Assembly: GCA_045577635.1 (NCBI GenBank)
Contig: JAZNIS010000066.1
Location: 1 to 15,253 of the forward strand
Source: UBA6345 sp045577635
GTDB taxonomy: Bacteria > Bacillota > Clostridia > Christensenellales > UBA1242
DNA: 15,253 nt
Direction: 5' to 3'
Positions 14,655-15,253 of the stretch are shown here, piece by piece. How positions within the stretch are numbered: position 1 is the first letter of the stretch; every line of letters starts with the position of its first letter. The position numbers and the translations under genes were made by a program. The notes below the pieces were generated by a model. The model was not told the DNA's origin. It saw nothing but the letters and a program-made list of their open reading frames with translations, and searched no databases.

Positions 14655-15248
14655 CTATTTTTTCATTACTTTTCCTGCAACAGCTGCACCTGTTGTAACA
14701 ACAGCTGAAATCATAGCAATCCAAGTTCCAGCACCAACAGATAATGTTGCAAGGTCTTTAATTAATGCGGTGTCGTAAATGTAATTTACAAAGCTTGATG
14801 CACAAATTAATAAAGCAACACCAGCAACAGTTCCAACTAATGCTGCAATAATTAAACCAAGTCCGTTGCCTTTGTTAAGTAGTGCTAAAACAGATAAAAT
14901 AATACCTGCAACACCAGCAATAACAACAAACCAATTAGCAACTACTGCAATTTTAAATCCTGCATTTTCTTCGTTGTTTAGGTAAGTGTAAGCTGCAACA
15001 GATCTTGCAAAATCTTCTCTTTCTTCTTCGTTGTATTTAACAACATTTAGTGCATTTACACCTGCTTCTTTTGCATCATCTTCGTCCATAAAGAATGCTT
15101 GTGTTAAAACAACACCGTTATATTTATAACCATCTTCTGTTTTTTCTGCAAAAGTTGGCATAAAGAATGTTGCAACAAGTAACACAGACAATACTAAACA
15201 AATAATGCTAACAATAAAAGAAGCACCACCTTTTTTCTTTTTTGCCAT
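14655..15248 (-). CDS. Four-helix integral membrane protein, unknown function
   Basis: A 197-residue protein beginning MAKKKKGG. Membrane helices are predicted at about 10-30, 99-122, 130-152 and 172-192. Between helices 1 and 2 lies an acidic, presumably outer, domain of about 65 residues (32-97), with clusters such as DEDDAKE and NEEERED. The basic N- and C-termini (KKKK; KVMKK) suggest both ends are inside. Small residues (A, G, V) dominate helices 2-4. I know no family with these motifs; the tetraspan layout with one large first outer loop is claudin-like in outline only. The start is near the window edge, so its ribosome binding site and promoter cannot be judged. It converges on the anchored-protein gene and is the last gene visible. 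Confidence 0.82.
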   Translation of the reverse strand: MAKKKKGGASFIVSIICLVLSVLLVATFFMPTFAEKTEDGYKYNGVVLTQAFFMDEDDAKEAGVNALNVVKYNEEEREDFARSVAAYTYLNNEENAGFKIAVVANWFVVIAGVAGIILSVLALLNKGNGLGLIIAALVGTVAGVALLICASSFVNYIYDTALIKDLATLSVGAGTWIAMISAVVTTGAAVAGKVMKK

Positions 15249-15253
15249 AGTTA

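Noticed and set aside
1..15253. UGA read as Trp (Mollicutes code)
   Set aside because: All complete genes are open under the standard code, use TGG for Trp, and show no in-frame TGA.

Overview
The window reads as chromosomal DNA of a very AT-rich (about 30% GC by eye) Gram-positive-type bacterium. The evidence is AGGAGG-like ribosome binding sites, hairpin-plus-T-run terminators behind most transcription units, a tRNA with an encoded CCA end, and a single-anchor type I signal peptidase. TGG serves for Trp and no UGA is read through, so the standard code applies. I favour an uncultured, gut-type Bacillota or Mollicutes-related (RF39-like) lineage. This is inference; no taxonomic marker gene is present. 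No insertion sequence, phage module, CRISPR array or rRNA was seen.

Layout. (1) 1-1127, minus: a truncated gene for a coiled-coil protein with two C-terminal membrane segments. (2) 1325-5398, plus: a tight operon of a COG2509-type FAD dehydrogenase, a PlsC-like acyltransferase carrying a zinc ribbon and an extra C-terminal domain, and a GltS-family sodium/glutamate symporter, closed by a two-way terminator. (3) 5428-6988, minus: a tRNA-Arg(UCG) directly followed by a Nudix hydrolase, a YjjX-type house-cleaning NTPase and a P-loop polynucleotide-kinase-like protein. This looks like a nucleotide/RNA maintenance operon headed by a tRNA. (4) 7098-9079, minus: an unrecognised protein with an HExxH site, and a YedJ-like HD phosphohydrolase, each with its own promoter and terminator. 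(5) 9216-15248: a cell-envelope region with signal peptidase I, a giant 1165-residue protein, a 28-residue membrane peptide, a type II anchored extracytoplasmic protein and a convergent four-helix membrane protein.

The most novel item is the giant protein at 10095-13592. Its N-terminus looks like a CvpA-type four-helix membrane domain. By charge distribution the remaining ~980 acidic, mostly helical residues lie outside the cell. At least seven diverged repeats of 88-99 residues can be read in it, each marked by a GxxLD motif followed by an aromatic-ExE(F/L)T motif. Together with the neighbouring signal peptidase and the small operon behind it, this may be an undescribed cell-surface system. 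Other items worth following are the HESVH protein, the PlsC-zinc ribbon fusion, the tRNA-led operon and the 28-residue membrane peptide.
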